DNA of 11,142 nt. Origin: Methanoculleus sp. (GTDB lineage: Archaea; Halobacteriota; Methanomicrobia; Methanomicrobiales; Methanoculleaceae). Location: NCBI GenBank assembly GCA_023230425.1, contig JALNXI010000045.1:1-11142 (forward strand). The letters are read 5' to 3'. A program made the position numbers and the translations under genes. The notes under the pieces were generated by a model that saw only the letters and a list, made by a program, of their open reading frames with translations, did no database searches and was not told where the DNA came from. Position 1 is the first letter of the stretch; each line of letters begins with the position of its first letter. This document shows positions 1 to 5,935 of the stretch, one piece after another.

Positions 1-2
1 CC

Positions 3-416
3 TACTCGCAGGGGTTCCTGGGCCCTTACTATGATTTTGTTCAATACGCCTGCCTGGCGGTCCTGGCGATCGCCCTGGTTTATATGGTGGCGGCCCCGCC
101 GGTCTACTACGCCCGATACAGGTACCAGATCACCGAGGACAAGGTGGATGTGCGCTATGGGATTCTCGTGATACGACACATCCTGGTACCGATCGAGAGG
201 GTGCACCAGGTGGAAGTCTCCAGGGGCCCGATCGACAACATGCTCGGCCTTGGGGATGTCACCATAACCACCGCGGGGGGAGATGCGACCATCAACTACC
301 TGGAGATCGAAGAGGCAGAGGAGGTAGCCGACCGGCTTAACAACCTGATCGGCAGGATGCTCCAGGATCGGAAGTCACCTGCCCCGACCTCCCTGCCAGG
401 ACCTGCAAACGACTGA
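3..416 (+). CDS. bPH2 (DUF304) membrane protein, YdbS-like, 5' end missing
   Basis: The frame is open from the first bases of the window to a TGA at 414-416, giving 137 visible residues, so the gene starts to the left. The visible part begins near the end of a transmembrane segment (FVQYACLAVLAIALVY) and continues into a soluble domain of the bacterial-PH type: RYRYQITEDKVDVRYGI, then VPIERVHQVEVSRGPIDNMLGLGDVTI, then a helix EEAEEVADRLNNLI. The pattern of Y-x-I-T, R-x-G-I, I-x-x-V-x-V and G-x-x-x-V-x-I is that of DUF304/bPH2 proteins such as Bacillus YdbS. The ATG at 84 lies inside the hydrophobic segment and is not the start. It precedes a three-PH-domain YdbT-like gene on the same strand. 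Pairing of these two types is common in bacteria and archaea, so the two probably act together at the membrane. The molecular role is not established. Confidence 0.85.
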   Translation, partial: YSQGFLGPYYDFVQYACLAVLAIALVYMVAAPPVYYARYRYQITEDKVDVRYGILVIRHILVPIERVHQVEVSRGPIDNMLGLGDVTITTAGGDATINYLEIEEAEEVADRLNNLIGRMLQDRKSPAPTSLPGPAND

Positions 417-444
417 TCGAGACCCCGGAGAAGGAGGTAAGAGA

Positions 445-663
445 TTGCAGCAGCAATACGGGCTATGCGAAGATGCAGATGGCTCCCTGGCCCGCCCGGG
501 TAGCGGGGATGAGCACAACCATTCCGGAACAAACCCAAGACCGTTCTGTATCGACCCGGCCAGGCCGGAGAACCGGCCGCGGGTCGGCAGTACGAACAAG
601 ACCGTCCTGAACGGAAGAGCGGAAGTGGCGACCTCTCAGGTTCTCCTTACCCAGGTGAGATAA
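445..663 (+). CDS. possible small ORF behind a strong SD in the leader of the YdbT-like gene
   Basis: A TTG at 445 lies 6 nt after an excellent Shine-Dalgarno AAGGAGGT at 431-438. It opens a 72-codon frame that ends at TAA 661-663, just before the GTG of the next gene. The predicted protein is polar, rich in G, P, R, N and D, has no recognisable domain and no hydrophobic segment. Both other forward frames across this stretch also look partly protein-like, which is typical of a sequence that has shifted frame. The SD may therefore be the original ribosome site of the downstream YdbT-like gene rather than of an independent peptide. I see no evidence of function, and the frame choice is uncertain. 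Confidence 0.22.
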   Translation: MQQQYGLCEDADGSLARPGSGDEHNHSGTNPRPFCIDPARPENRPRVGSTNKTVLNGRAEVATSQVLLTQVR

Positions 664-665
664 AA

Positions 666-2156
666 GTGCCCAACGAAAAGGTCAGGTGTCACCCAACCGT
701 CATCCTGGAGAAATCACTCAAGGCGTTCTCTTCAGCGGTGATGTTTTTGATTCTCCTCTTTGTAGCGATCGATAGCAGTGCAATAGTGACCGTACTTGCG
801 CTCTTTCTTGTCGCACTCCTGCTCTTCAACTACAGGCAGTGGAAGAGAACGACCATCCAGTTCAACGAAAGGGATGTCGTGGTAGAGAGGGACACCCTCT
901 TTAAAATGAAGAAGACCCTCCCCTACTCAAAAATAGCGTCGGTCAACGTGAACCGGGACATATCGAACAGGCTGTTCGGGACATCGAAGTTGCTGATCAA
1001 CATTAACTCGGGGAGCAGCGCCACGGTTCCGGAAGCAGTCCTGACGTTCAAGCAGGATATAGCGGACGAAATACGATCCGGGATGTCACAGAGGCTGTAT
1101 GACCATACTATCTCCCCGGAGGAGGATGAGACCATTGAGTCCGTGGCATCGTTCTCCCCGATGGACGTGATCATACACGGTCTGTTCAGCGTTTCAACCT
1201 ACCAGACCATACTGGGCTCTGCGTTCCTGGCCTATTCTCTGTTTGAACTGTATGTATCCGCAGTGGCAGGGTTCCAGGTGGGCGGTAAGGCGCTGGTTCC
1301 CCTGCTGATGTTCGTTGCAGTCCAGATCGCGCCTTCGGTCTCGCTCATATTCCGTTACTACAACTACAAGGTGTATCGCAGGGGCGATACGATATACCTG
1401 CAGCACGGCTTGATCAGGACCTACAAAACATCCTTCAGCGTGTCAAGGATCAATGCCCTCCGCATCAAAAGCACACTCGTGGCCCGGCTCCTGCACAGGT
1501 CGTGCATCGAGGCAGAGGTAGTAGGGCTGGTATCCGAGGGTAAGGGCAGTTCGCGTCCGGTTCTCTGTCTTCTCAAAGACGATGCAACGCAGCAGAGGGT
1601 TCTCCGGGAACTGGTGCCGGAGTTCGTTTACGAACGCAGTTTGAACAGGCAGCCCGAAGGCGCAAGGAGCGTGCTCCTGATACGGGCTGCCGTAGCGTCC
1701 CTGGTTTTGGCTGCGGTGATGCTCTACCCTTCGGTGTATGTCTACCGTGAGGTTGCAGCCCTGACCGGGGTTGTTGGTGTCCTGGGCGTGGCCTTGCAGT
1801 ATGTGCTGCCCCTGGTTACGGCACTGGCCGTCCTCGCGATAATCTACGCTGCGTATGTCTCCTACAGGGTCACGGAGTTCGGCACCGGTGAAGACCTCTT
1901 CACATTCGTGAACGGCGCCGTCGACCGCGAGACCGTTGTCATGAACTACGATAAGGTGCAGATGGTCTGGATCGAGAAGGGTCCGATTGCAAGGATCTTC
2001 AACGTAGCCAGAGGAAGCGTGTACATGCTCTCTTCCACCGGAGGTGCGAGCATTTCTTCGGGATATTTCCCCGAAAACCGCCTCGCCGCCGTAGGCGAGA
2101 TCGTGATGGAGCGGATCGCAAGCGGGGAGTACGATTACCGGGAGAATAGTATCTGA
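666..2156 (+). CDS. three-PH-domain membrane protein, YdbT-like (bPH2/DUF304)
   Basis: This 496-aa protein matches the length of Bacillus YdbT (about 490 aa). It alternates pairs of hydrophobic segments (about 21-54, 177-230 and 336-397) with three soluble bPH2 domains (about 60-145, 232-320 and 398-485). Each domain begins with the family pattern, for example YNYKVYRRGDTIYLQHGLI at 232-250 and YVSYRVTEFGTGEDLFTFVNGAVDRE near 397-422. The N-terminal CHPTVILEKSLKAF resembles the usual HP-x-x-(I/L)-x-x-x-L start of the family. GTG at 666 is chosen because AGGTGA at 653-658 precedes it by 7 nt and no other start codon exists in frame upstream. The frame nevertheless stays open back to 513, see findings. 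It probably forms a unit with the YdbS-like gene before it. The family is membrane-associated; a detailed function is not known. Confidence 0.88.
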   Translation: MPNEKVRCHPTVILEKSLKAFSSAVMFLILLFVAIDSSAIVTVLALFLVALLLFNYRQWKRTTIQFNERDVVVERDTLFKMKKTLPYSKIASVNVNRDISNRLFGTSKLLININSGSSATVPEAVLTFKQDIADEIRSGMSQRLYDHTISPEEDETIESVASFSPMDVIIHGLFSVSTYQTILGSAFLAYSLFELYVSAVAGFQVGGKALVPLLMFVAVQIAPSVSLIFRYYNYKVYRRGDTIYLQHGLIRTYKTSFSVSRINALRIKSTLVARLLHRSCIEAEVVGLVSEGKGSSRPVLCLLKDDATQQRVLRELVPEFVYERSLNRQPEGARSVLLIRAAVASLVLAAVMLYPSVYVYREVAALTGVVGVLGVALQYVLPLVTALAVLAIIYAAYVSYRVTEFGTGEDLFTFVNGAVDRETVVMNYDKVQMVWIEKGPIARIFNVARGSVYMLSSTGGASISSGYFPENRLAAVGEIVMERIASGEYDYRENSI

Positions 2157-2380
2157 CCGCGATCCATCGGTTCAAAGCCATGAACGAGGGAGAAAATGGA
2201 AGGAACAGACCTGGCTGTTCGCCTCCTTCCCGGGTAAGGTTTCAGATGCATGGGGCGGGTGACAGAGCCGCAGAGTCACTATCCCCATAGACCCGGAATA
2301 ATAGGAGGATAAAATGCATGGACTGTCAAGCGATTGCGAGATCAAACGGAAAATGAAAAGATCGCTTCGGTTCTCCCTCC
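2157..2380. other. intergenic stretch between converging genes
   Basis: These 224 nt hold the SD-led 29-codon ORF at 2314. They also hold a short inverted repeat AAGCGAT (2328-2334) / ATCGCTT (2361-2367) that flanks an A-rich segment, which reads as a T-rich segment on the minus strand (CTTTTCATTTTCC). That T-rich run could end transcription of the minus-strand 161-aa gene. A 36-codon frame at 2180-2290 has no ribosome site. Nothing else is recognised. Confidence 0.4.
2303..2308 (+). promoter_or_regulatory. strong Shine-Dalgarno AGGAGG
   Basis: AGGAGG lies 5 nt before ATG 2314. It is the main reason to consider the short ORF at 2314-2403 as possibly translated. Confidence 0.4.
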
Positions 2381-2403
2381 TTAAGCGGCGATCTCTGCAC
2401 TGA
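2314..2403 (+). CDS. candidate small basic peptide, 29 aa
   Basis: ATG 2314 follows AGGAGG (2303-2308) by 5 nt, the cleanest Shine-Dalgarno and start combination in the left half of the window. An A/T-rich stretch, CGGAATAATAGG, lies just upstream. The frame runs to TGA 2401-2403 and encodes a 29-residue peptide with many K and R residues, MHGLSSDCEIKRKMKRSLRF at its start. It has one cysteine and no membrane segment. Its last 23 nt overlap the end of the converging minus-strand gene. No family is recognised. The call rests only on the ribosome site and an intact frame, so it may be a chance ORF. A 7-bp inverted repeat, AAGCGAT/ATCGCTT, lies inside it (2328-2334 and 2361-2367). Confidence 0.3.
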   Translation: MHGLSSDCEIKRKMKRSLRFSLLKRRSLH

Positions 2404-2866
2404 TGCCGAAAGCGTCGGAGATCTCGCCGAGAACTGCCTCTTCAGGCTCGCTAATAGCAACGCCATGCTCCTTTGCTGCTTCGGCAACCTTCCGGCCTAT
2501 CGCCAGCGACCACTTTTTATAAGCCATTGCCTCGTCGGGAGATACCCTGGACAGGGCTGAGGAAGCAGATTTTGCCGCCTTGATGGTTGTATTCCTGTAG
2601 CCCGTCTGGTCGTGCTTCATCAGGTCCTGTTGCTCTTTAATCAACTCCTTTCCCTTTGATTGCATCTCGGCCGATATGAGGCCGACCAGAGCACTGCCGC
2701 TTTCGGCTGCCAGGCGTGTGGGTTCCTGTACCATGGCTTTCATTTCGCCCCACGCACCCAGGACCGATGGTGCAGCGACAATAACCGCCATTGAGATCGC
2801 GTACGGTAAACTGACGAGGTTCCTCCATTCGTCATCTGTAAATTGCGCCCTCAGTTCCATATGCAT
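2381..2866 (-). CDS. uncharacterised 161-aa protein, F-T-x-x-E-W / Y-K-K-W type
   Basis: The protein opens with FTDDEWRNLVSLPYAISMAV (residues 9-28), in which a short hydrophobic stretch runs to about residue 37. A long charged helical middle (about 41-100) follows. The C-terminal block reads SPDEAMAYKKWSLAIGRKVAEAAKE (109-133) and ends with SEPEEAVLGEISDAFGI. From memory, bacterial proteins of unknown function share the same layout: an F-x-x-x-E-W start, a K-x-W-x-x-x-I-x-x-x-V-A-E-A-A-K-E block and a final S-x-x-E-x-x-x-L-x-x-I helix. I know no proven role. ATG 2866 is the first start; a second ATG at 2860 is equally possible. A TATA-like TTATAATA at 2891-2898 sits about 25-30 nt upstream of either, suggesting a nearly leaderless mRNA. 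The gene converges on the YdbT-like gene and diverges from the next membrane gene. Confidence 0.8.
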   Translation of the reverse strand: MHMELRAQFTDDEWRNLVSLPYAISMAVIVAAPSVLGAWGEMKAMVQEPTRLAAESGSALVGLISAEMQSKGKELIKEQQDLMKHDQTGYRNTTIKAAKSASSALSRVSPDEAMAYKKWSLAIGRKVAEAAKEHGVAISEPEEAVLGEISDAFGISAEIAA

Positions 2867-2890
2867 TACCGGAAGTCAGTATCCGGCATG

Positions 2891-2898
2891 TATTATAA
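2891..2898 (-). promoter_or_regulatory. TATA-like box upstream of the 161-aa gene
   Basis: TTATAATA on the minus strand is 25-32 nt before ATG 2866, the spacing expected for an archaeal box A and a leaderless or nearly leaderless transcript. Read on the plus strand it is TATTATAA, also A/T-box-like, so initiation in both directions is conceivable. Confidence 0.5.
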
Positions 2899-2931
2899 GA
2901 TGATTTCTATGAAATCTGCAATGCCGGGAAG

Positions 2932-3096
2932 ATGGCGGCTGTCGAGCGGTATGCCCATATAGGTGCCCATCCGTCTACCGGGAGCGAGTTGGCGCAAAGG
3001 ATTTCCATACGGTATGGGTATAAGCCCTCTATGACGATCATGGCATCACCTGTTCACCCGCATTACTTTCCCGGGATGTTCGTAATTTTAATATAA
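2932..3096 (+). CDS. possible 54-aa ORF, weakly supported
   Basis: An intact frame from ATG 2932 to TAA 3094-3096 encodes a 54-aa peptide beginning MAAVERYAHIGAHPSTGSEL, with no low-complexity bias. The frame is open back to 2899. The plus-strand reading of the A/T box at 2891-2898 would place a transcript start near 2922. There is only a weak SD (GGGA) and the frame ends inside the TATA box of the next gene. No family is recognised; it may be a gene remnant or chance. Confidence 0.2.
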   Translation: MAAVERYAHIGAHPSTGSELAQRISIRYGYKPSMTIMASPVHPHYFPGMFVILI

Positions 3097-3099
3097 AAT
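3087..3099 (+). promoter_or_regulatory. TATA-like box for the small membrane gene
   Basis: TTTAATATAAAAT, an A/T block in otherwise GC-rich DNA, lies about 24-36 nt before ATG 3123. This fits an archaeal box A with a transcript starting almost at the start codon. Confidence 0.6.
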
Positions 3100-3122
3100 A
3101 AGCCGTAGTAATCGGATTGGAA

Positions 3123-3350
3123 ATGAAACCAATACGAATTGTGGGCGTGCTCGTCGGCGCCTTTATTGCATTTCTTGGTCTGCTCTGGTTCCTACAAGGC
3201 GCAGCACTTATTCAGATGCGTCCGATACTGTGCGTCGCGAATTGCGAACCAATTGTGGGCAGATCGCCGTTCTGGGCAGCAACCGGGGTGATTGCTTTCA
3301 TTATCGGGATTGTAGTCGTTATCCTCAGTGCGAGGCGCGACGGGACGTAA
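3123..3350 (+). CDS. small two-helix membrane protein, 75 aa
   Basis: The protein is MKPIRIVGVLVGAFIAFLGL at its N-terminus, where a first membrane helix spans about residues 4-27. A short loop with two cysteines (ILCVANCEP) follows, then a second helix at about 50-69 (FWAATGVIAFIIGIVVVIL), and a basic tail SARRDGT. ATG 3123 is preferred over TTG 3117 because the TATA box at 3087-3099 would start the transcript near 3120. A WFLQG motif after the first helix recalls a widespread class of roughly 70-aa bacterial membrane proteins of unknown role. The usual short linker is here replaced by a cysteine-containing one, C-V-A-N-C, which could form a disulfide or bind metal (inference). It stands alone, converging on the RFAP-synthase-like gene. 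Confidence 0.7.
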   Translation: MKPIRIVGVLVGAFIAFLGLLWFLQGAALIQMRPILCVANCEPIVGRSPFWAATGVIAFIIGIVVVILSARRDGT

Positions 3351-3387
3351 ACGAATAATTGAACCTCTCGGTGACTACTTTGCCGGA

Positions 3388-3396
3388 ATAAAAATG
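3388..3396 (-). terminator. possible T-rich terminator of the GHMP gene
   Basis: On the minus strand the sequence CATTTTTAT lies about 25-33 nt beyond the stop codon at 3421. Archaeal transcription often ends at such T-runs without a strong hairpin. The run is only five T long, so support is modest. Confidence 0.35.
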
Positions 3397-3420
3397 AGAT
3401 TTTGAGGCCGGGTAGCCGCC

Positions 3421-4503
3421 CTATGCCCTCTCTTCCACCCGGATCTTCAGCCCCTTGTTGTCGACCTCGGTCGCGATCGCGATCCGGAGCCCCGCCTCGG
3501 CGAGGATCTTCGCCACCTCATCCTCCGGCCGGCCGGTGATGACCGCGATCGACGGCCCGACCGAGCTCATCCCGACGAACTCGATGCCCGCATCCCGGAG
3601 CGCCGCCATGTAGCGATAGATCTCAAACCCGTGGTGCTCGACCTCGGCGCGCTTCGAGCCCCGGAACTCGATCTCCCAGATGACATCGCCGACCTTTGCC
3701 AGGTCGCCCTTCTCCAGCGCCGGGATGAGGTCCATCAGGACGAGGTAGGACTTCAGCGCACGGTCGCGGTAGTCGAGGGTCCGGGCCTTGTTCATCAGGA
3801 GGTCGAACTCCTTCTCCCCCGCCGACGAGATATCGGAAGATGGAATGGCGATGTAGACCTGTTTCCCCATCCCAAAGGCGTGCTGGTAGACGAGCGCCAG
3901 CTCGTCGCCCATCACGACCATGCCGCCGTGGGTGCTCGCGGCGGGGCCGACACCGGTCTCGAACCCGAACGCGACGTTCCCGGCCTCCGTCTCCTCGACG
4001 AAGTTGCTGCCGAGAAGCAGGCGGAGTTCGTCACTGGTCAGGGGCGAGCCCACAGCGGTATTGAGGGCGTTAGCGACCGCGATCAGTATGGTGCTCGTGG
4101 ACCCGAGCCCGACGTGCTCATACTGGTGGTCGCGTGCGCGGATCGTAAAGCCGCCCTCATAACCGACGATCTGCCGGAACGCCTCCACGAAGTGCCGGAG
4201 GATCGGTTCGCGGGTGTAGTCGATCTCGATGCCTGACTCCGTACACGCGACCTCGGCGGTGCAGTAGACCCCGATGGCAAAGCCGATGCCGCCCCCGCCG
4301 GGGTGGTCCGGGGAGAACCGGTTCATGTCAAGCACGGTGAGGTGAATCCGTGCGGGAGCGCGGACGACGACGGTGCCGGCAACCGGTGTGAGCCGGTAGT
4401 CTTTCTGGAGGCCGCACGGCCTGATATGTTCGCCGGGGGAGAAGGAGGTGAACTCGTACTCGACGAGGTCTAAGTCCCCTCCGCGGATCTTCATGATGGG
4501 CAT
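3421..4503 (-). CDS. GHMP-superfamily protein, beta-RFAP synthase (MptG)-like, probable paralog
   Basis: The 360-aa protein shows the hallmarks of the beta-ribofuranosylaminobenzene 5'-phosphate synthase family: RAPARIHLTVLDM at 48-60, a glycine-rich GGGGIGFAIG at 69-78, the GHMP loop EHVGLGSTST at 129-138 and a C-terminal GMSSVGPSIAVITG at 311-324. The known enzyme condenses PRPP with p-aminobenzoate or p-hydroxybenzoate in methanopterin synthesis. The protein differs from the well-known archaeal enzyme in the middle. Where I remember a GGTSGIG-type motif there, this one has NVAFGFETGVGPAASTHGG (176-194). A 45-residue N-terminal extension precedes the first conserved strand. I therefore call it RFAP-synthase-like and leave the substrate open. 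It follows the DUF2148 gene by 12 nt, so the two are probably co-transcribed. ATG 4494 is an alternative start. Confidence 0.8.
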   Translation of the reverse strand: MPIMKIRGGDLDLVEYEFTSFSPGEHIRPCGLQKDYRLTPVAGTVVVRAPARIHLTVLDMNRFSPDHPGGGGIGFAIGVYCTAEVACTESGIEIDYTREPILRHFVEAFRQIVGYEGGFTIRARDHQYEHVGLGSTSTILIAVANALNTAVGSPLTSDELRLLLGSNFVEETEAGNVAFGFETGVGPAASTHGGMVVMGDELALVYQHAFGMGKQVYIAIPSSDISSAGEKEFDLLMNKARTLDYRDRALKSYLVLMDLIPALEKGDLAKVGDVIWEIEFRGSKRAEVEHHGFEIYRYMAALRDAGIEFVGMSSVGPSIAVITGRPEDEVAKILAEAGLRIAIATEVDNKGLKIRVEERA

Positions 4504-4515
4504 GCTGTCACTCGG

Positions 4516-5067
4516 TTAGCGTGCGCGGTCAAAGAAGATATCCTTTCCAGATGCCCGGAGCGGGATACCGTAGGCGACACCGCACCCTTCCAGCCATCCG
4601 AGCGCGAGCGCACCGACACCGGCGGTGTACATGACCCGGTTGTCGACGTTGTGGATGCTCGCGGTCTTCACCGCCGAACCGACCGCGATCCCGAGGTCCG
4701 CCATCCTGACGACACAGTTTGGGCCCCGGAACGGGGCGGACGGTGGGAGCCTCTCATCCTGTGCTTCGAGCATCTCCGCACAGGTGGAATACCCGCAGCC
4801 GCCGCAGTCGAGGCCCACAGCGTCGGCGAGCAGCGAGCCGATGAGGAGGCAGGCGTCGCTTGCCTCGATGTTGCCCGCATCCCGGATGAAGAACGCGGCG
4901 TTGTGCCGCTCACCGAACTCCCGCATCGCCTGCGCAAGCACGCTCCGCTCATCTCCGGTGACGATCCTCGTCTTGATCACGTCGATGCCCCGTGCCTTCG
5001 GAGCGGTGCGCGCAGAGAGCGCCATCAGCCGGGCGACTGTCTGTACGGCGTCTGACTCAAAGACCAT
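4516..5067 (-). CDS. DUF2148 ferredoxin-domain iron-sulfur protein, 183 aa
   Basis: The cysteine pattern C88-G-G-C91-G-Y-S-T-C96 with a further cysteine at 118 in GPNCVVRMADLGIAVGSA is that of DUF2148 proteins, which are annotated as ferredoxin-like and expected to bind a 4Fe-4S cluster. The usual N-terminal part is present (ALSARTAPKARGIDVIKTRIV, about 16-36), as is the conserved end GVGALALGWLEGCGVAYGIPL followed by GKDIFFDR. ATG 5067 is chosen because the conserved sequence begins right after it (MVFESDAVQTV). The frame is open further upstream, but that stretch overlaps the divergent msrA and has no family resemblance. The gene leads a two-gene unit with the RFAP-synthase-like protein. 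The biochemical role of DUF2148 is not known to me. Confidence 0.88.
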   Translation of the reverse strand: MVFESDAVQTVARLMALSARTAPKARGIDVIKTRIVTGDERSVLAQAMREFGERHNAAFFIRDAGNIEASDACLLIGSLLADAVGLDCGGCGYSTCAEMLEAQDERLPPSAPFRGPNCVVRMADLGIAVGSAVKTASIHNVDNRVMYTAGVGALALGWLEGCGVAYGIPLRASGKDIFFDRAR

Positions 5068-5099
5068 GGAAATACGTGGTACCGGCCGGAGATAAGGGT

Positions 5100-5115
5100 A
5101 TGCCCCCCGGGGCAT
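5100..5115. promoter_or_regulatory. palindrome between divergent DUF2148 and msrA genes, possible operator
   Basis: ATGCCCCCCGGGGCAT has 7-nt arms, ATGCCCC and GGGGCAT, around a CC centre. It lies 33 nt before the DUF2148 start and 43 nt before the msrA start, next to the likely promoters of both. A dimeric regulator could bind here. In GC-rich DNA such a palindrome may also arise by chance. Confidence 0.35.
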
Positions 5116-5116
5116 C

Positions 5117-5127
5117 GATACTTTTTT
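5117..5127 (+). promoter_or_regulatory. possible box A of msrA
   Basis: CGATACTTTTTT (about 5116-5127) is the only A/T-rich block upstream of msrA and lies 31-41 nt before its ATG, compatible with an archaeal promoter and a short leader. It is not a canonical TATA. Confidence 0.35.
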
Positions 5128-5157
5128 CCGGGAGGCCGGCCGAAGAGCAGGGTCGCC

Positions 5158-5640
5158 ATGGAATCGGAGAAGGCTACGTTCGGCGCGGGGTGTTTCTGGG
5201 GCGTCGAGGAGACGTTTCGGGACGTTCACGGCGTCGTGGATACGGCGGTAGGGTTCATGGGCGGCACCCTCGCAAACCCGACCTATCCGGATGTCTGCAC
5301 CGGGAGGACCGGGCACGCGGAGGTCGTGCAGGTGACCTACGACCCTGGAGAGGTCTCGTACCGGGCCCTCCTCGACGTATTCTGGAGCGTCCACGACCCG
5401 ACCACGCCCAACCGGCAGGGGCCCGACGTCGGGACGCAGTACCGGTCGGCGATCTTCTACCACACCCCGGAGCAGGAGGAGGCGGCACGGGCATCGAAAG
5501 CGGAGATGGAGCACTCAGGGAGGTTCAGGCGCCCCATCGTCACCGCGATCGAGCCTGCGGGGACGTTCTGGCGGGCCGAAGAGTATCACCAGCAGTACTT
5601 CGCGAAACGCGGCGGCGGGCAGTGTCGGACGGTGTGGTAG
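5158..5640 (+). CDS. msrA: peptide-methionine (S)-S-oxide reductase MsrA
   Basis: The 160-aa protein has the MsrA signature ATFGAGCFWGVEETF at residues 6-20, with the nucleophilic Cys12 in GCFW. The other conserved blocks follow: VGFMGGTLANPTYPDVCTGRTGHAEVVQVTYDP (31-63), DVFWSVHDPTTPNRQGPDVGTQYRS and the final EEYHQQYF. The reaction reduces methionine S-sulfoxide in proteins, with electrons from a thioredoxin-type donor. A single distal cysteine, Cys156 in GGGQC close to the C-terminus, is well placed as resolving cysteine. No MsrB domain is fused and no msrB is in the window. The length is usual for single-domain MsrA. ATG 5158 puts the catalytic cysteine at the expected distance from the start. 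The gene is divergent from the DUF2148 unit and appears to be monocistronic. Confidence 0.95.
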   Translation: MESEKATFGAGCFWGVEETFRDVHGVVDTAVGFMGGTLANPTYPDVCTGRTGHAEVVQVTYDPGEVSYRALLDVFWSVHDPTTPNRQGPDVGTQYRSAIFYHTPEQEEAARASKAEMEHSGRFRRPIVTAIEPAGTFWRAEEYHQQYFAKRGGGQCRTVW

Positions 5641-5766
5641 GGGGCGTGAACGGGGATAAATTCAGGCTGCGGTTGGTGGTTTGGACTACCCTACTCTCCG
5701 TTCTTATGAGGCGTCGGGTTCCGCAATAAATGCCCTTAGAGGTCTGTTCGTTTAGATTCTTGCGAC
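5641..5766. other. non-coding stretch after msrA
   Basis: No convincing gene, RNA or terminator is seen. An ORF starting at 5730 runs through the inverted-repeat element and is not credible. A short A/T patch, GCAATAAATG (5723-5732), is the only promoter-like sequence, about 40 nt before the element. Confidence 0.4.
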
Positions 5767-5797
5767 CCCTTACACGGCTTCCCAGTGGATATCGCCA
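5767..5797. repeat. left terminal inverted repeat, 31 nt
   Basis: It pairs with 5980-6010. It starts CCCTTACACGG and ends GGATATCGCCA; the third-last unit differs from its partner by one transition, G5794. Confidence 0.85.
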
Positions 5798-5804
5798 CGC
5801 ACTG

Positions 5805-5827
5805 CCCCCGCCCCCTGGGGGCGGGGG
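5805..5827. repeat. perfect 23-nt GC palindrome (hairpin)
   Basis: CCCCCGCCCCC and GGGGGCGGGGG are 11-nt arms around a single T5816. As RNA the loop would open to three or more bases. It lies just inside the left terminal repeat of the 244-nt element. Confidence 0.75.
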
Positions 5828-5881
5828 AGGAGGCCGGAGGCCGGGCGGGGTGGGGCGGTTCCGTCAGGAACCAGAGCTTGA

Positions 5882-5898
5882 GAAGACCATAGGTCTTC
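5882..5898. repeat. hairpin GAAGACC-ATA-GGTCTTC
   Basis: Perfect 7-nt arms around a 3-nt loop, in the middle of the 244-nt element, shortly after another stem GGTTCC-GTCA-GGAACC at 5857-5872. Confidence 0.7.
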
Positions 5899-5935
5899 GA
5901 GTGGGGATTACATGCCTCCTTGTGGGATGGAGACA

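Noticed and set aside
2180..2290. 36-codon ORF after the YdbT-like gene
   Set aside because: It has no ribosome site, no promoter and no recognisable composition.
3631..4236. 201-codon plus-strand ORF antisense to the GHMP gene
   Set aside because: It mirrors the codon structure of the strongly supported minus-strand gene, has no family motif and no ribosome site.
5068..5514. N-terminal extension of the DUF2148 gene
   Set aside because: It is open by GC bias only, overlaps msrA on the other strand and has no resemblance to the family; ATG 5067 precedes the conserved part.
4992..5729. 245-codon plus-strand ORF overlapping msrA
   Set aside because: It is an alternative frame of msrA rich in R and G; the MsrA frame has all catalytic motifs.
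5805..5827. rho-independent terminator of msrA
   Set aside because: There is no following T-run, it is more than 160 nt past the stop, and it belongs to the inverted-repeat element.
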